64,000 nucleotides of DNA from Gloeopeniophorella convolvens (lineage: Eukaryota; Basidiomycota; Agaricomycetes; Russulales), in the NCBI GenBank assembly GCA_022496205.1, contig WTXD01000014.1:124001-188000 (forward strand), written 5' to 3'. Each line of letters starts with the position of its first letter. Positions within the stretch are counted from its first letter, which is position 1. The translations under genes and the position numbers were made by a program. A model generated the notes under the pieces. That model was not told where the DNA came from, searched no databases, and worked only from the letters and a program-made list of their open reading frames with translations. Shown piece by piece: positions 1 through 11,964 of this stretch.

Positions 1-956
1 AGGGTACGCGTCTGTCCAATTATTTTTCAGCTCCCAGGATTGACCCAGTACCCCCCGTGCTCTGCAGAGTTCGTCAAGGTATGAAACATTACATGCTCGG
101 CCTCCTTGGCCTGTCTCGGATTCGTGGCTGATTACCTGCCCCTTAGATGATGCTTTCGAAGTAATTGTCAGGCAACCCTTCGACTTGCTCTCTCTGTCTT
201 ATACTGTCATGGCCTGTCTGTGCCGAAATCAACAATTGGTGCGAATTAAAGCAGTTGATATTATGTGTATCTTGATGATGTATGGACACTGGCGAATCCT
301 GGCATGTGTCAATACATGTTCTTCTGAAACGTCTCGCTTCCGTACTTGCTGCGTTGGGCCATGGAAGCTAGTCAAGCGCGTGCATCTGGGACAGTGAGAG
401 CGACGCATACATATTCCCCATGTTGAGCGCACCCGAGTCGCAGCGTCGGCGCCGGCGCATTGAATTGCGCTCCTGTGACAGAACCAGTATATGGTATGCA
501 TGCAAGAGCTATATGTGGGAAAGCCCTTCTCTGTGGCTTCTTAGATCTCGTTAGATCTTATGTTGCATATATACGCCGCTTCTTGCTGTAATGACAACTC
601 GGCCAGGTATGGGATGTAGTTCGTCACCTGCGAATGAATGCTGCGTCACAACCTTTAGATCGATCTGCTTGACGTCCTGGGCATCACGACATGCGAGCTC
701 GAAATCCTAGCGACAAGGCTGGACACTCTATTTCTTTCAAAGCGACGAAGAGAAAAAAAAGTCCAAATGATTAAGTGAAAACAGCGTTGGGATAGCAAGC
801 GTAAAAGACAGACGATGGTATCACTGTGTCAGGTGTCTAGTGGTTGAACGTGTCCGATGAGGGTCAAGAAACCGATCGAGCTTTGCTCTGAGTTTCGTAA
901 GCGGGAGACATGCCGTCGATGTGGAAACAAAACAAATCACGGCGCAGGTGGGTTAT
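1..956. other. no gene recognised at left edge
   Basis: No open frame here is long or protein-like and no RNA gene was recognised. The right end is probably the 3' flank of the minus-strand CPL1-like gene. An A-rich stretch lies near 750-780. Confidence 0.5.
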
Positions 957-2020
957 CTATTGCTGAACATTTGAACGAGCCTTTCGAATCTGGGTAACCA
1001 ACTGAGGCGTGGCGATAGAGCCTTCTGGGACGCAACCATCGCTGGTATTAGTGACCTCGAACCCTCGCTTGCAGCGCCGAATCAAGCATCGGCCAGCATT
1101 ACAACTGACATCCGAGACACCCGGAAGCGCGGAGCAATCGGTGCCCTCCTGCCCTTGGTGGGACCGTAGGAGGAATGGGTTGGGGATCACGCAGCCGCCA
1201 CCTTAAGGACGCACGTCAGTCAGGGTACCTGGAAGAGAGCCACGGGAAACATACAACTCTCAAGCGCCCGAGCTGTGTCGATGCATTCGAATCCGGAAGA
1301 TCCTGCAGAAGTACCGCAGACTTGTTCACCATTCGCACAGGTAGCCAATGCATCTCCATGAGTTCGGGGACCATGGGTACGCTCCTGCAGGTGCACCTCG
1401 GAGCGTCTGTTCCGGTAAGGGACGGAGGAACCGCAGCCCTGGGAGGAGAAGTGTCAGAGTGCGCTCGACCAACGTGATGGGCGCGTACGTGGGGGAAGAG
1501 GCCACAGATACCGTTGCAGAGGCTGTAAGGAGGCGGGCATATGCACTGTGTTCCATAGGGAATGTATGGGGGTTCGCATCCAAATCCACAAGGGTTTCCG
1601 TGTTCGCATATGGAGTGAGAGTGGGGTGGGTATTGGCAGTGGTGCCGGTTGGGAGCCGTATTGATCTAGCATGTAGAGGTCGCTGAGCACGAGAGTGCGG
1701 TCCATGCTCGAGGGACTCACCAGTGCCTCGAGGACGGAAGAGAGGAGATCTTCTCCGTAGACTTTAGCGATGGTTTGCAAATCGAGACTGGTGGTAATAG
1801 CCAGGGGTAGAGCAGAGAGACAGAGACAGAGGTCGAGGCCAACAAAGGCAGAGGCGGGTATGCCAAGGGGATCGACATTGGCGAAAACGTCAGCGTCAAG
1901 AGATATGCATATATCGAGAAGAGCGCGGGGCTCAGCATGTTGACGGAGAGTGCGGCCTTGAGAAGCAGCTGTTTGAGAGATGGCAGCGAGCCCTACGAAC
2001 ATAGGAAGGAATAGTCTCAT
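957..2020 (-). CDS. secreted CPL1-like cysteine-rich protein
   Basis: Predicted secreted protein of about 301 residues in four exons (1721-2020, 1489-1665, 1255-1438, 957-1201; introns of 55, 50 and 53 bp, phases consistent). The chosen start begins MRLFLPMFVGLAAIS, a good signal peptide; an in-frame start 11 codons upstream would spoil it. The middle holds a tight Cys cluster (CEHGNPCGFGC, then CICPPPYSLCNGICG). The C-terminal third reads SCGGC, GTDCSALPGVSDVSC and GRCLIRRC, which matches the CPL1-like domain common in basidiomycete secreted proteins and named after Cryptococcus CPL1. Its biochemical role is not known; a cell-wall or extracellular role is inference. It stands alone with no obvious partner gene. 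Family assignment is firm, function is not. Confidence 0.8.
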
Positions 2021-3263
2021 GGCTGTCGGACGCAAGGGGACGACTTCACGCAAGTGACCGCGGACGACGGGGCAGGAAAAAGAGAGCAGAGACCGAGCAG
2101 CCCTGCTCGGCTTGGTATTTAAGACACAGACATTCTGAGAGAGGAAGGCGGAGAACCAAGTAGGTCCTTACTCCCAGTGTGTTCTTGCATGTTCTTGGTC
2201 TGTTTCTGGACCTGTCAGGCTCGTCATAAATTCATTCACCGAATGACATGGATCTGCGACTCGTAGAGCTCCACAACACTGTGCGGATCCCCCTGCATCC
2301 CGCCGTAGCTTATCACCACTGGTTTCTCCAAGATCCAAGCTCTGATACACGTAACAAACAGTTCAGTCAGCCAACCTTTGCGAGAGCAAGCGGTCGAAAA
2401 TGCACAGGCATACTGTCGGCCACAAGCATGGTGCGTTCACGGGACCGCCAGCCTAATCGGAACACATGAGAAGCTTGGAGCCCTGCGGATCACAGACACA
2501 TTCATCGAACTGTGGCACGCGTTAGTTGTACCTAGCGTAACCGGGAGCGTGGGCCACAGGCATGAGGCCGACCAATGTGCGCTCGCGACATCGCTCCAGC
2601 GAAGAATAAGGACATTCGTTGAGCGGTTTTGGCGTACAAGTCTGCCAGAAATAGTTCATCAAGCTCGCCATATGCGCAAGCAAGTCCAGTTTCCCGGCAG
2701 AAGGTTGACAAGGACGTGCCGGCCACAAACAGGTTCGAGCCTGCCGCCAGTTAGCACCGAGACGTGGCCGTACGAGATTGGGCCTCTTGAATCCCGAGTA
2801 CTTGACAGGTTTCTCTCCCTGTGAACCAGATGATGGAAGATATGCACTATACCCAGGAAGAGATAAACATGAAACACAGTTAGCTGTGCGTGTCAGAACT
2901 CTGGGTGATGACAGCGTCGAAGGCAACTTGCCTGGATTCGTAGCATCGGGGATCGGAGTCCGCAGCCGGCGAGGCCCGTAATCCCGTTGCGGCAGATCCC
3001 GCTTCGCCTTCATTGTATGATGCCACCAGCTTGCCTCGACTGCAGTGCGGCTGCCGACCCATTCGGGTATGTTGAACACTGCCCAGCGTCGAACACAGCG
3101 AAAGCGTAATCCATAATGAGTAGGCCATCACCCTCAACGTTGCACTGAGTATCATCCTTACTACTACGCATTGTGACCGGCGACCAACTTCTGGCTACTC
3201 AAACTTACATACTCGAGTCAGGTTCTGCTAAGCATCACTTCCTCTTCATGTAGTAACCCCCCT
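2021..3263. other. intergenic, no supported gene
   Basis: The left part is the promoter of the CPL1-like gene and the right part the 3' flank of the peroxiredoxin gene. Minus-strand frames around 2530-3150 give short protein-like snatches in different frames, but no splice model joins them. A decayed gene is possible but unproven. Confidence 0.4.
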
Positions 3264-4070
3264 TCACAAGGCCGATTTCGTGTCAAGGGACTTGACGAAT
3301 TCCAGGGCGAGGGGAGGGCTGTTATGCAAATGATTCAGCGTGTTGGACTTACGACGACGCTTCCCGATACGTACCTCTCGGTGGGAGAAACGGGAATCCT
3401 CTTCTCGACAAGCTTTCCTCCCTTCGTGAAGATGAAGTGCCCACGCTTCGTCTTGCCGGTTCCAGAATCTTTGGCACCGAGCGCAGCAACGAGTACACGA
3501 TCTGGGTCCGACAGCAACGGGTATGGGAGCTCTTTCTGTATCCCCAGTTATTTAGCATATGGCACGAGTCAGTTAGATGCGACAGCTCACCTTGAGCTGC
3601 CACCTCTTCTGGTCCTCGGGCGTATCATGACTCAGGCAGTAGACGGTGAAGTTGTGCTCAGTGAAATTGGGATAAATGTCACGGAACCCGCAAGCTTGCG
3701 TCGTGCAACCCGCTGCGCAGTGACAATTTACTAAGCCTGAATTCAGGATGTAATGTAGTGGCGTTACTCACCCGTGTCAGCCCTTGGGATGGAGAATAGG
3801 ATCACGCCCTGCTCCGCGGCGAGTGTCGACACATCCACGTCTTCGCCCTGCTCGTTCCTCAAGGTGTAGGACGGGAGGGTATCTCCAATGTCGATGGGTG
3901 CAAGCGCTGGGGGCTCTTCGGTTGGGGCGCTGCGCGCGGCCGGCTTCTGACAAGGTCAGACAGGCACTGCAGACATTGGGTTGGCTATAACGTACTGCTT
4001 CAGTTGCTGGTGCCGGTGCAGTAGCAGGAACACTCGCGGCGAGACGAGCAGACCGTCTTGGTTCGGACAT
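3264..4070 (-). CDS. peroxiredoxin Q / Dot5-like thiol peroxidase
   Basis: Atypical 2-Cys peroxiredoxin of the BCP/PrxQ class, which reduces hydroperoxides with thioredoxin; the yeast relative Dot5 is nuclear. Five exons (3996-4070, 3772-3946, 3591-3712, 3375-3535, 3264-3318) give 195 residues in frame. The AhpC/TSA core follows a basic, Ala/Pro-rich N-terminus (MSEPRRSARLA) that could be a nuclear targeting region. The peroxidatic motif reads GCTTQAC, with C86 and resolving C91 five residues apart, the PrxQ arrangement. Later landmarks are PYPLLSDPDR and RGHFIFTKGGKLVEKRIPV, with the end ALEFVKSL. All introns are 49-59 bp GT-AG. The family is secure; nuclear location is inference from the tail. 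Confidence 0.9.
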
Positions 4071-5289
4071 GGTGGTGTATGTTCTGGCGGGCGCAGGCCA
4101 CGCAAGCGTAATCCGATTGCTGAAATACGCTCTAGTGGATGACGTGCTCCCGCTATGTAACCTAAGGCTGACTAGTGCCCGGGGGCGCATGCCGCAGCGG
4201 CTCTCCATGCCCACCGAGCCGCGGTTATCCGATGGCAACAGAGTAGAGCCGGGCCAGGATCGGTGCCTTCTCGCACGCTCGTGTGACGACCCCGCGCGCC
4301 GTGTACGATCCCCATGGGACAAATTTAAGTGCGCATGTGTTCACAAATGCTACGATGGCAGGACGGGAAGATGACACTCAGTCGGCATCGTGCCTTGCGG
4401 GCACAGTGCGGGGGTTACTCTCAACGGCCCGGGATTGTTTGCTTGACTAGGATTCGTATCGCACTGCGCTCAACGGATTGAAGCCGGAACCCGCGCCTAC
4501 GGAGGCTGAGAACATAGTCTCGAGAACTTATGCAAGCGAAGGCTATGATTGGTCTCTCCGAATGCCATGTTCGATAGTGGTATCCCACCACACCAGATCT
4601 GCCGTTAGTGTTTGATACCCCTAGGCCTGCTAACATGAGCTAGGGAAATACAACGGCGAACTCTCGGCATAGATAATGGCCGATTTCCAGAGTCGACGGG
4701 TTGCGAGCAAAGATCTTTCTTCTTGAGTATTGTGCGCCAGGGTGCTGGAGCAAGCGTGGCTTCGAGACTAGAGTAGCACGGTGATCTGCAAGAAGGTCGC
4801 GCGTCATGTGCATGCCTGCTTTGGGACTTCCTTCGACGCCAATTCCACCGCGATCGTTGTGAAGTACGGAGGTGGGTCACAGAGCGCAGCGAAGCACGTC
4901 ACGGCGTGCCTGGACATCAGCGTTTCAGTTGCGACACCTACGACGCCAGAGCAGCTTGAATCTGGGTCAGCGAAGCTGGTCTCTGGGAGGCTGAGAGGGA
5001 TGGTAGGGGGTGCTTTTCTCACACGAGCTACGCGGACACTAACAAGTAGCTGGCAGAGATGTGAATGAGTAAATTGCTAGTGTAAGGGTTAGGACACAAA
5101 AGCACGGATTGATTGTTCGAAATTAAGCGCTTTGCCTGAACATGAGGGTCCGTGGTGCCGGGACGACCGACAGGGGGATGACAGATGTGGGACAGAGCAG
5201 CTCTAGGGTAAGCAGTGGATATCCAGGGTATCAAACCAGATAATGGAGGTCAATAATCGACAACGTAACATTCTGGCGACGACGCCACG
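4071..5289. other. intergenic, no supported gene
   Basis: This holds the upstream region of the peroxiredoxin gene and the 3' flank of the LRR gene. The longest plus-strand frame (about 4781-5068) starts at a non-ATG codon, has no recognisable domain and no splice partners. Nothing else was seen. Confidence 0.4.
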
Positions 5290-8200
5290 TCACCGTCCTT
5301 CAAACGACGAACCAGACTCTTTCCTCCGGGACATGTACGGACGCGGGCTGGGCGATATAGGCGTACTGGGACTGAGAACGGAGCTAGGACTGTCCGTCCC
5401 GCCGTTTTCTGGGGGCGCCATCAAGGTGGGGCTAGGGGTTTGCACCGTGATGGAAGAGGAAGAAGGACGGCGTGGGATATACGGTTGCGGTAGCGGCTTC
5501 GGAGGTTCCTCTGGAACTGGGGAACTCGGATTGGCGACGGGCGTATCCAGAGCGAGTGAGAGGTCGTCGAGGATGGCACGCGGAGGCGGCCTTTCAACCT
5601 GGGCCTCCAGGAGCTGTGCGAACACACGTAAATAAGCTGTAGGCTGACATCGAGGAAGCGCGCACCTCTATCCGTAACTCTTCTCCGGCGTATTCGCCTT
5701 CCATTTCCTCCGGCCCCAGTAGTTTGTTACCTTTGCGGAAAACCTCTCCTTCCTCAGCAACCCAACTCCTGGAGCTGAGATTACGAGCTACGTGATCAGT
5801 ACCGATTTCACTTTTTCGGGTCGAGACTCACCGATCGGTGGGCGAGCGCACATCGTCGACTAGCTCTTCATGTTCAGGCCCAATTTCGTCCTCGTCCTCC
5901 GAATCAGCAACTGCGAAGCCACGAGGGCTCAAAATTGGTTCAACAATTTCTGGCTCCGGAGGGGCTTTGCCTTTGCCTTTATCGAGCCGCGGTGTAGATA
6001 GCGTTTCGTCGTCAGTGAACTCCTCAATTTCGCCACTGGGTGTCACCACGTGTTCCCTGACATGGCCGTTACCGTCTCCGGCATCTGGATTAGTTGGTGA
6101 TTCTTTCAATCCATTGAGATCAATTCCCAGACCCTGCAAACTGATATGAGGTCTGGGGGTAGCGCGAGCAAGGAGGGATGTAATGGTGTCGTTGAGGCTA
6201 AGAAGTTCATCCAAGCGAGCCGGATCGGAGCATGCTCGTATAACCTCCACGAGTGGCGGCATCAGAGCTCTGGTCTGCTCAAGGAGCTCGACGCGAGCCG
6301 AGTCATTCTGCGCCACGGGCTCTGAGCGGGCTAATAGCGCCTCCAGTTGTTCTTTGCGCAGCCGAGCTTGTTCCACGGTTTCGTTCTCGGTCTGTGCGTC
6401 TTCCGAAATAAGCAATGCTTCAGGGGTTGTACGAGGGCTGCGGGACTCGACCTTCTTCTCTTCACCCTTCCGGAACGTTTTGGCGAGCTCACTCTCCTCA
6501 ATCATCCCCCAGACACCTTTACCCTGTCCTCGGCCGCTGGCGCCGTTGAAAGCGGATGATTGCGAGTTACGCTCTGCCTCTTCAGTATTACGCACACAGC
6601 TATTCAAGATGTCGCGACACATCCTATGAAAGGATTCAGCGAAGGAGATCTCAGTCAAAACAGCCAACCCACCGGGCCATCTCCTCGTTATCCGGCGGGA
6701 TGTTGAGATCGAGACAGCGCATGACATGATTCGCCTTCAGGCCGGAACTCAGTGCCATAACGCCCGCTAGATCAAGAGTGTTCATCGTGAGGTCGAGATG
6801 TAGCAGTGAAACTGATTCTGGGAGGAACTCCGCGAGCGCAATCGCTCCTGCGGAGGCGAGGCTGGTAGCAGACAAGAATAACCGTTTCAAAGCGGTATTC
6901 AGTGTAAACGCCGTACGCAAGGATTGAAGCTAAAGTTATCAGTTAGCTAATAACTTGCATACACTGGTCATACGTACTCCATCGAGACCTGGTCCACAGC
7001 ACGGATTTTTGCTAAGATCCAATGTTTCCAGGCAAGAATTGTATTTCTACGAAACAGAGTCAGTGCAAATGCCGGAGTAACCTGCTCGTACGTACCAAGG
7101 CCTCTGCGATGGATGCGAGTCCCATCACATCCAACTTATTTTCGCTCAAGTTCAAAACCTTCAGCGTCCGGTTGCGCTTTAGCACCTGAGCGATGTACGT
7201 GATCCCGCCCTACAAAATCTCAAAAGGGACTCTTTGAAAACGCGCGCGATGCTTACTCGAAGATCGTTTCCTTTCAAATCCAGGGTCCTGAGCGCACCCA
7301 GGCGTGGCAGGGCATCGAGCGCCCTTACCTTGTCAAGCAACGCAGCACTGGGCCCATGGTCCTGAAACGTTCCTTGCGCCGTAGACGGCGACACAGGGTG
7401 CCGGGCAGTCACACCGCCCTGAGCTGATGACGTGATTAGCGGGATAGGTTGACCCGTCACGGAAAGCGGGTTCGTCATAGTCGTTGCGGACGCGGGGGCA
7501 CCACGACGCGAACGGGGAATGTATGGGGTGTATGTCGGCTGCAGGGTCTGTGTCGGATGCCGCGGTGGAGGCATCACAGCGCCGGACCTTGGTGGCACGA
7601 TGGGCGCTGTCTGGCCCGTGGAGTTGGGTAATGGTGCCGGCGACCCAGCGGCTGGCGACATGGGCGGCGTCGATGGTGCTGATGAGGCAGGGGTGATCCC
7701 ACCCGTTACAACGTCTGGATAGTCCCGAATCATCAGCGCTATCGCGACAGCGCCCGTTGCATTGATGCGATTATGCCGCAGAGAAATGTTGCGGAGAGAC
7801 GACGTTCTCACAGCATGCGCTAGCCGCTAGTTAGCATATCTGTGGAAGCAATCACCGCAGATTGACGCACCTAAAGCCTCCAGCGCCTGTGGCTTGAGAA
7901 AGCAGTCGTCTAATTTAAGAGATGCTAGACCCGGTTCGGGAGCTTGAGGAAGAGCGGCCGCGATGTACTCGATGGAGCGTTTGTCAAGAGAGTTTTGCGA
8001 AAGGTCAAGGAACTGAAGAGTTTTTGCCTGCTAGACGTCAGTCGACAGCCGTTTGACATCATGCCGTTCACGCACTTTGACCACGAATGCACCGATGAGA
8101 CGGAACGCCGGCGCCTTCAGACGCCGGTTCGAAGCGACGGACAGGAATGTGAGCGTCCCAGGAATGAGGAGGGAATGCAGTATCGGTTTCAATATCTGGC

Positions 8201-8889
8201 AACCTGTTTAGTCCGACTGGATGAGCGGTAGTGCGAGCCACTGACTCGATCATCTAGATCACATTCCTTGAAAGTGATTCTGCGCAAGCCCCACTCGATT
8301 GTGAACACATCGGATAGTATGGCAGCTGACGTGGGATTCAGTTGAACGCCAGACAAATCGACAGTGCGCGGAGATGTCCTCGAGGCGGTCTGCACACCGG
8401 ATAATCAGTCGCGTGTCGGATAATGAATAATGTACTTACCTTGAATGCCACGGAGACCTCTGGCAATGGGGTTTCATCTCTGCTTGTACAGCACTCACGA
8501 TAGAAGGATTCGACTTTCTCCAAATTCCACCACGCGTCAGGATCCCCGCCTTGACTCACAGAGTTGCCCCGCACGACCCGTCTCCGACGCTCCGCCTCAC
8601 GCTGCTCTATCGACCGTTTCTCATCTCTGAGGGTCGGAGTAGAAGGAGGATTCGTTGCAGAGATCGGATAGACGGTCACGAGCTCGGGTAGGATGAAGTG
8701 AGCCCTCTTGAGTGTTCTCGTTTCATCTCCAGCAGTCACTTGAGGTTGGTTCTGCGTTGGAAGAAACTTCGAAATACGGGAAAAAAAGGACTGCTGCGTC
8801 GGCGGAGGGCGTTTGAGAATCGACCTCCCGGGCGTTGGTATCGTTACTGCGGACGAAGAAGGGGCATAGGACGAAGTAGGTGAGGCCAT
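5290..8889 (-). CDS. PPP1R37-like leucine-rich-repeat (RNI-like) protein
   Basis: Large RNI/LRR protein with about ten short introns. It opens with a Ser/Pro-rich N-terminus (MASPTSSYAPSSSAV) followed by LKRAHFILPELVTVYP, which sits where animal PPP1R37 (LRRC68) has its PP1-docking RVxF motif. Ribonuclease-inhibitor type repeats follow, for example LKTLDLKGNDL-like segments (7240-7810), SLRNISLRHNRINATGAVAIAL and a final repeat (6651-6920) with ALAEFLPES and GVMALSSGLKANHVMRCLDL, close to the last PPP1R37 repeats. The C-terminal half (5828-6600, 5290-5800) is disordered and acidic, with a helical stretch around 6200-6330 and a Pro/Ser-rich end. A role as a phosphatase-1 regulator is inference; no catalytic domain is visible. 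LRR identity is certain, exact exon ends are not. Confidence 0.75.
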
Positions 8890-9193
8890 GTAGGAGAGGT
8901 ACGGACAAGGAGACGCCCGTCAGCTTGGCGTCGGCTACGATACAGATTTAAAATTCTCCCATTTTCTGGATTTATTCATTCAATAACAACTCTCTTTCCC
9001 TGGACACTCCTACAGCCTCAAAAAACCGAGCACATGTAGTAATTAAGATTCAACTACAACAAGAAAGTGTGATTACGTCGATTGTATTGTATGTCTATCA
9101 AGAATTGAGATGCTGCAGCTGCTGCGGCACCGATCCAGTGGTGATGGAGATGGACAGATCCAGCTGCCCGCGAAGTCATTAGAGTTGACTCCG
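8890..9193. other. short intergenic segment
   Basis: AT-richer spacer between the LRR gene start and the GST stop; both genes are on the minus strand, so it holds the LRR promoter and the GST 3' flank. No gene is seen. Confidence 0.5.
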
Positions 9194-10016
9194 TCACAAC
9201 ACGTCCATGTGGTCTCTGCAGCGGTCCCACAGCCGCGCCCACCGCCCGTTATTCCACTGCCTCATGCGTGCCCATCCATCATGAGGCGAGACACGCTCGA
9301 TCCAAACGAGGACTGAGCAGACAGCGAAGTCCGCGTATGAAAGCTCACGGCCCATAGCAACAACACCGTCTCCATCTGCACCGCTGTTCTTGTCGAGTAA
9401 CGCTGCAAGCGTGTCGAATTTCTCTTTGACAGCTTGCCACGCCTGCTCACGTTGCGGTCCGGGTGCGAGGTAGCCCGGCATTCCCGCAGCCGCAGGACCT
9501 CGGAAGTGGGCTTGAGCGTGTTCAGGAAGTCTTAGGTGGCTGAGAGGGACCATGATGGCGAGGAGCGGCTTGATAACCACGTCGTTGAGATAGTGCACGA
9601 AGACGACCTGTAACGCTCTGGAGCCCTCTGGGAAGACTGGCCTAGCGGGGAAGGTGACCTCGAGATATTCGGCGATGACATTGGCCGTTGAAAGAGTTAT
9701 TGGAGGTGCGGGCGATCGCTGGGGAACAGAGATCACAGGGAGTGCGTATACAGGTCGACCATCTCGACCAGTGGAGGAAGGAGGGGCACCGATGGAGCGC
9801 AGGGTGCGTTCGACGTCGTTAAATTCAACCCAGACGGTGCGGTAGGGGAGTCGCTTGTAATTGAGAACAAACCTATAACGAGAGAACGACTCATGAGCCA
9901 CTCAGCAACGACTCGATGTGAGGGCGGCTTGCGTACCGTATTCGCCATATGTTAGGTGCCCACGCCTCAGGACTCGCGGATGGGACGTCGTAGAGAATGA
10001 TGCTGGGAGGTGCCAT
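9194..10016 (-). CDS. glutathione S-transferase, GSTFuA/Ure2p-like
   Basis: Cytosolic glutathione transferase of about 252 residues in two exons (9937-10016 and 9194-9872, one 64-bp intron). The N-terminus (SIILYDVPSASPEAWAPN) and the motif FVLNYKRLPYRTVWVEF are typical of the fungal-specific GSTFuA-like group expanded in wood-decay basidiomycetes. The thioredoxin-fold half ends around residue 95 (STANVIAEYLE); the helical C-terminal half carries LSYADFAVCSVLVWIERV, the usual GST helix-6 region. Such enzymes bind or conjugate wood-derived compounds and oxidation products; the substrate cannot be read from sequence. The domain is complete and shows no disruption. Confidence 0.88.
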
Positions 10017-11964
10017 GAGATAGGTCTAAGTGCCACGAAGGTTGCGCAGCGATTTAAGGAAGAGACGATCACTGGGCCAGGTGTCGGCAAGGATCGACGA
10101 GCGCAGTCATTTTGAACTCCAGTCTGCATCAAGAACCCGGAGTCGAAGAATATGATACCTGGTACCGGACTGCGAACACCAGCCAAGTTTACTCCGTGCG
10201 AGTTGCACAGTGAACAATGACAGAGTACGGTGAACACAGGTCCCGGCTCCTATACTGGGCAAGGTATCCCTGGATATATCGGCCTTAGCGGGCCAAGTCA
10301 AACCGGGAGAAGCAAACAGCGGCAGAGAAACAGAATAAGTTGCTTGCTGGAGGCTGTACGGAGGGATATCTGGATTCTGGGAAAGTCAGGGCGAGTCGTC
10401 TGTTTGGGCCTGGAGTCCGAGTCAGCAAGCGCACGGCTTTGTCTGGATTGTCATCAATTGAATCCAGGAGCTGCCTTGTTTCAATGCGCGTCAGACACAG
10501 CAGACCAGTTCTGATCACTTTTACCCGTGGGCGCGGATGCGCGAGTTAACGTCAATGCGCAGGTCTGACTGCTGCGCTGAGCCAAGTTCAAGCTTCCGTA
10601 CCATGATGATATATCGGCCGTCGGAACGGACCGAAATCCGCGCGCACGAGCGCCTCGCCCACGCATGCACGTGCTAATTTACGTAACGGGCCACCCATCG
10701 AGGAGTGCGAGCCTGTGCCACGAGCGCCTCGACTCGGATTTTGCTTGATAACCTTCACTGAGCCCGCCTGGTGGCTTGTCGCTCTCCGGGTCAATGTCTG
10801 CTCCAACCCATCTCACTGGTTGCTACAGAACGAGTCATTGTACTGGACCCTGTGGTGTTCGCCGTCACCGTATCTGGAACGCTGCGTTGCTAGAGCGCCC
10901 TCAAGTCCCTCGAGGCTGTTCTTTGCGGGAACATTCGCACACTGCCTTGGATATAGACCAGAAAGAGTATCCACCAATAAAAGCGACACCGCGCCGAGAA
11001 ACGGCGATAATCTCAGGGAAAACCCAGCCATTGTAGGAGCATATAATACTCTCCGAGGACGTGGGGCAGCTATGAGTCAAGACACTGGATTCTGCCGGGA
11101 TGAGCGTCCGTTGAATCATATCCCAGTGTGCTAATTGTGTTCGTCATGGTGTAGCACGGAGCCGTGTTTGCAGGACTGATTACAGATCGGTGATGCCGCC
11201 TCTGTTCGCCGTACTTCCGATGTTTTGTGAACGTAGGACGTGTGCTCCCGGGACCGGAGGTTCGGTGGTCAGATGGAGACAAGGGGTGGCTCCTTGAATC
11301 TGATTCTTCCCCAAAGGATGGCCTGGTCTCAGCTTGCCCTGGCGGTGCAGGCAATAATGATGCGACAGGTTCATCTCATTCAGTTACTCAAGCACCGTAT
11401 CGTAACCTGGAAGGGCGCAGAATCTCAATGGGAAATGTCCGACGGCTCTAAACACTTATAACAGTCGATCAGAACCGACGGACATGTTCTGCGGGCAGCG
11501 ATCGTCTATACTATTTATCTGCAGCTTCTGCAACCAGGATCGGATCTGGGGTTGGACCGCTATCACCAAGGTAGTTGGTCGCTATCGACTGTATACTACG
11601 GTCCGTCTACGAAGTAGCACTCCTGAGGGGCCAGTGCTTAGTAGTTGAGCCTGAGATGACTTGAGCAAGCACTTGTGGCATTGAGAGACAACCCTGAGGG
11701 CCGCGTATGCAAGCGAAGTGGCTTATGGACACTCGACACACAATGCTGGGCGTGTGTGGCAGTGGCAGAGAGAGCTAGGAAACAACAGGCCAACCAATAG
11801 GAGGAGGGAGTCGCGTGATATGGGGACGCGACGTGATCATGTGATCAAGGTCTGTTGATCAAGGGTGCGTGGAAGTTAAAGACAAGGTTTAACAAGGTTC
11901 CACTGCCCTGCTCACTCTCTTCTGCCCCCCCACCTCCAAATCCCTTTTCCGCGCGCTCGTCATC
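10017..11964. other. 1.9-kb gap without a supported gene
   Basis: Promoters of the minus-strand GST gene and the plus-strand chromatin-type gene lie at the two ends. Several short frames (for example 10715-11134 +) lack recognisable domains, plausible splice partners or good start contexts. No RNA gene, repeat array or terminal inverted repeat was recognised. The 60 bp before 11965 are pyrimidine-rich, as in many fungal core promoters. Confidence 0.4.

Noticed and set aside
2532..2726. Minus-strand frame with a stretch resembling a transporter helix/loop (LFLADLYAKTAQRMSLFF)
   Set aside because: Surrounding frames do not continue the resemblance, no exon model works, and the match is too short; a decayed transporter is possible but unsupported.
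4781..5068. 95-codon plus-strand frame
   Set aside because: Does not begin with ATG, no domain, no splice partners.
10715..11134. 139-codon plus-strand frame in the large gap
   Set aside because: No motif; does not begin with a convincing start; mixed composition.
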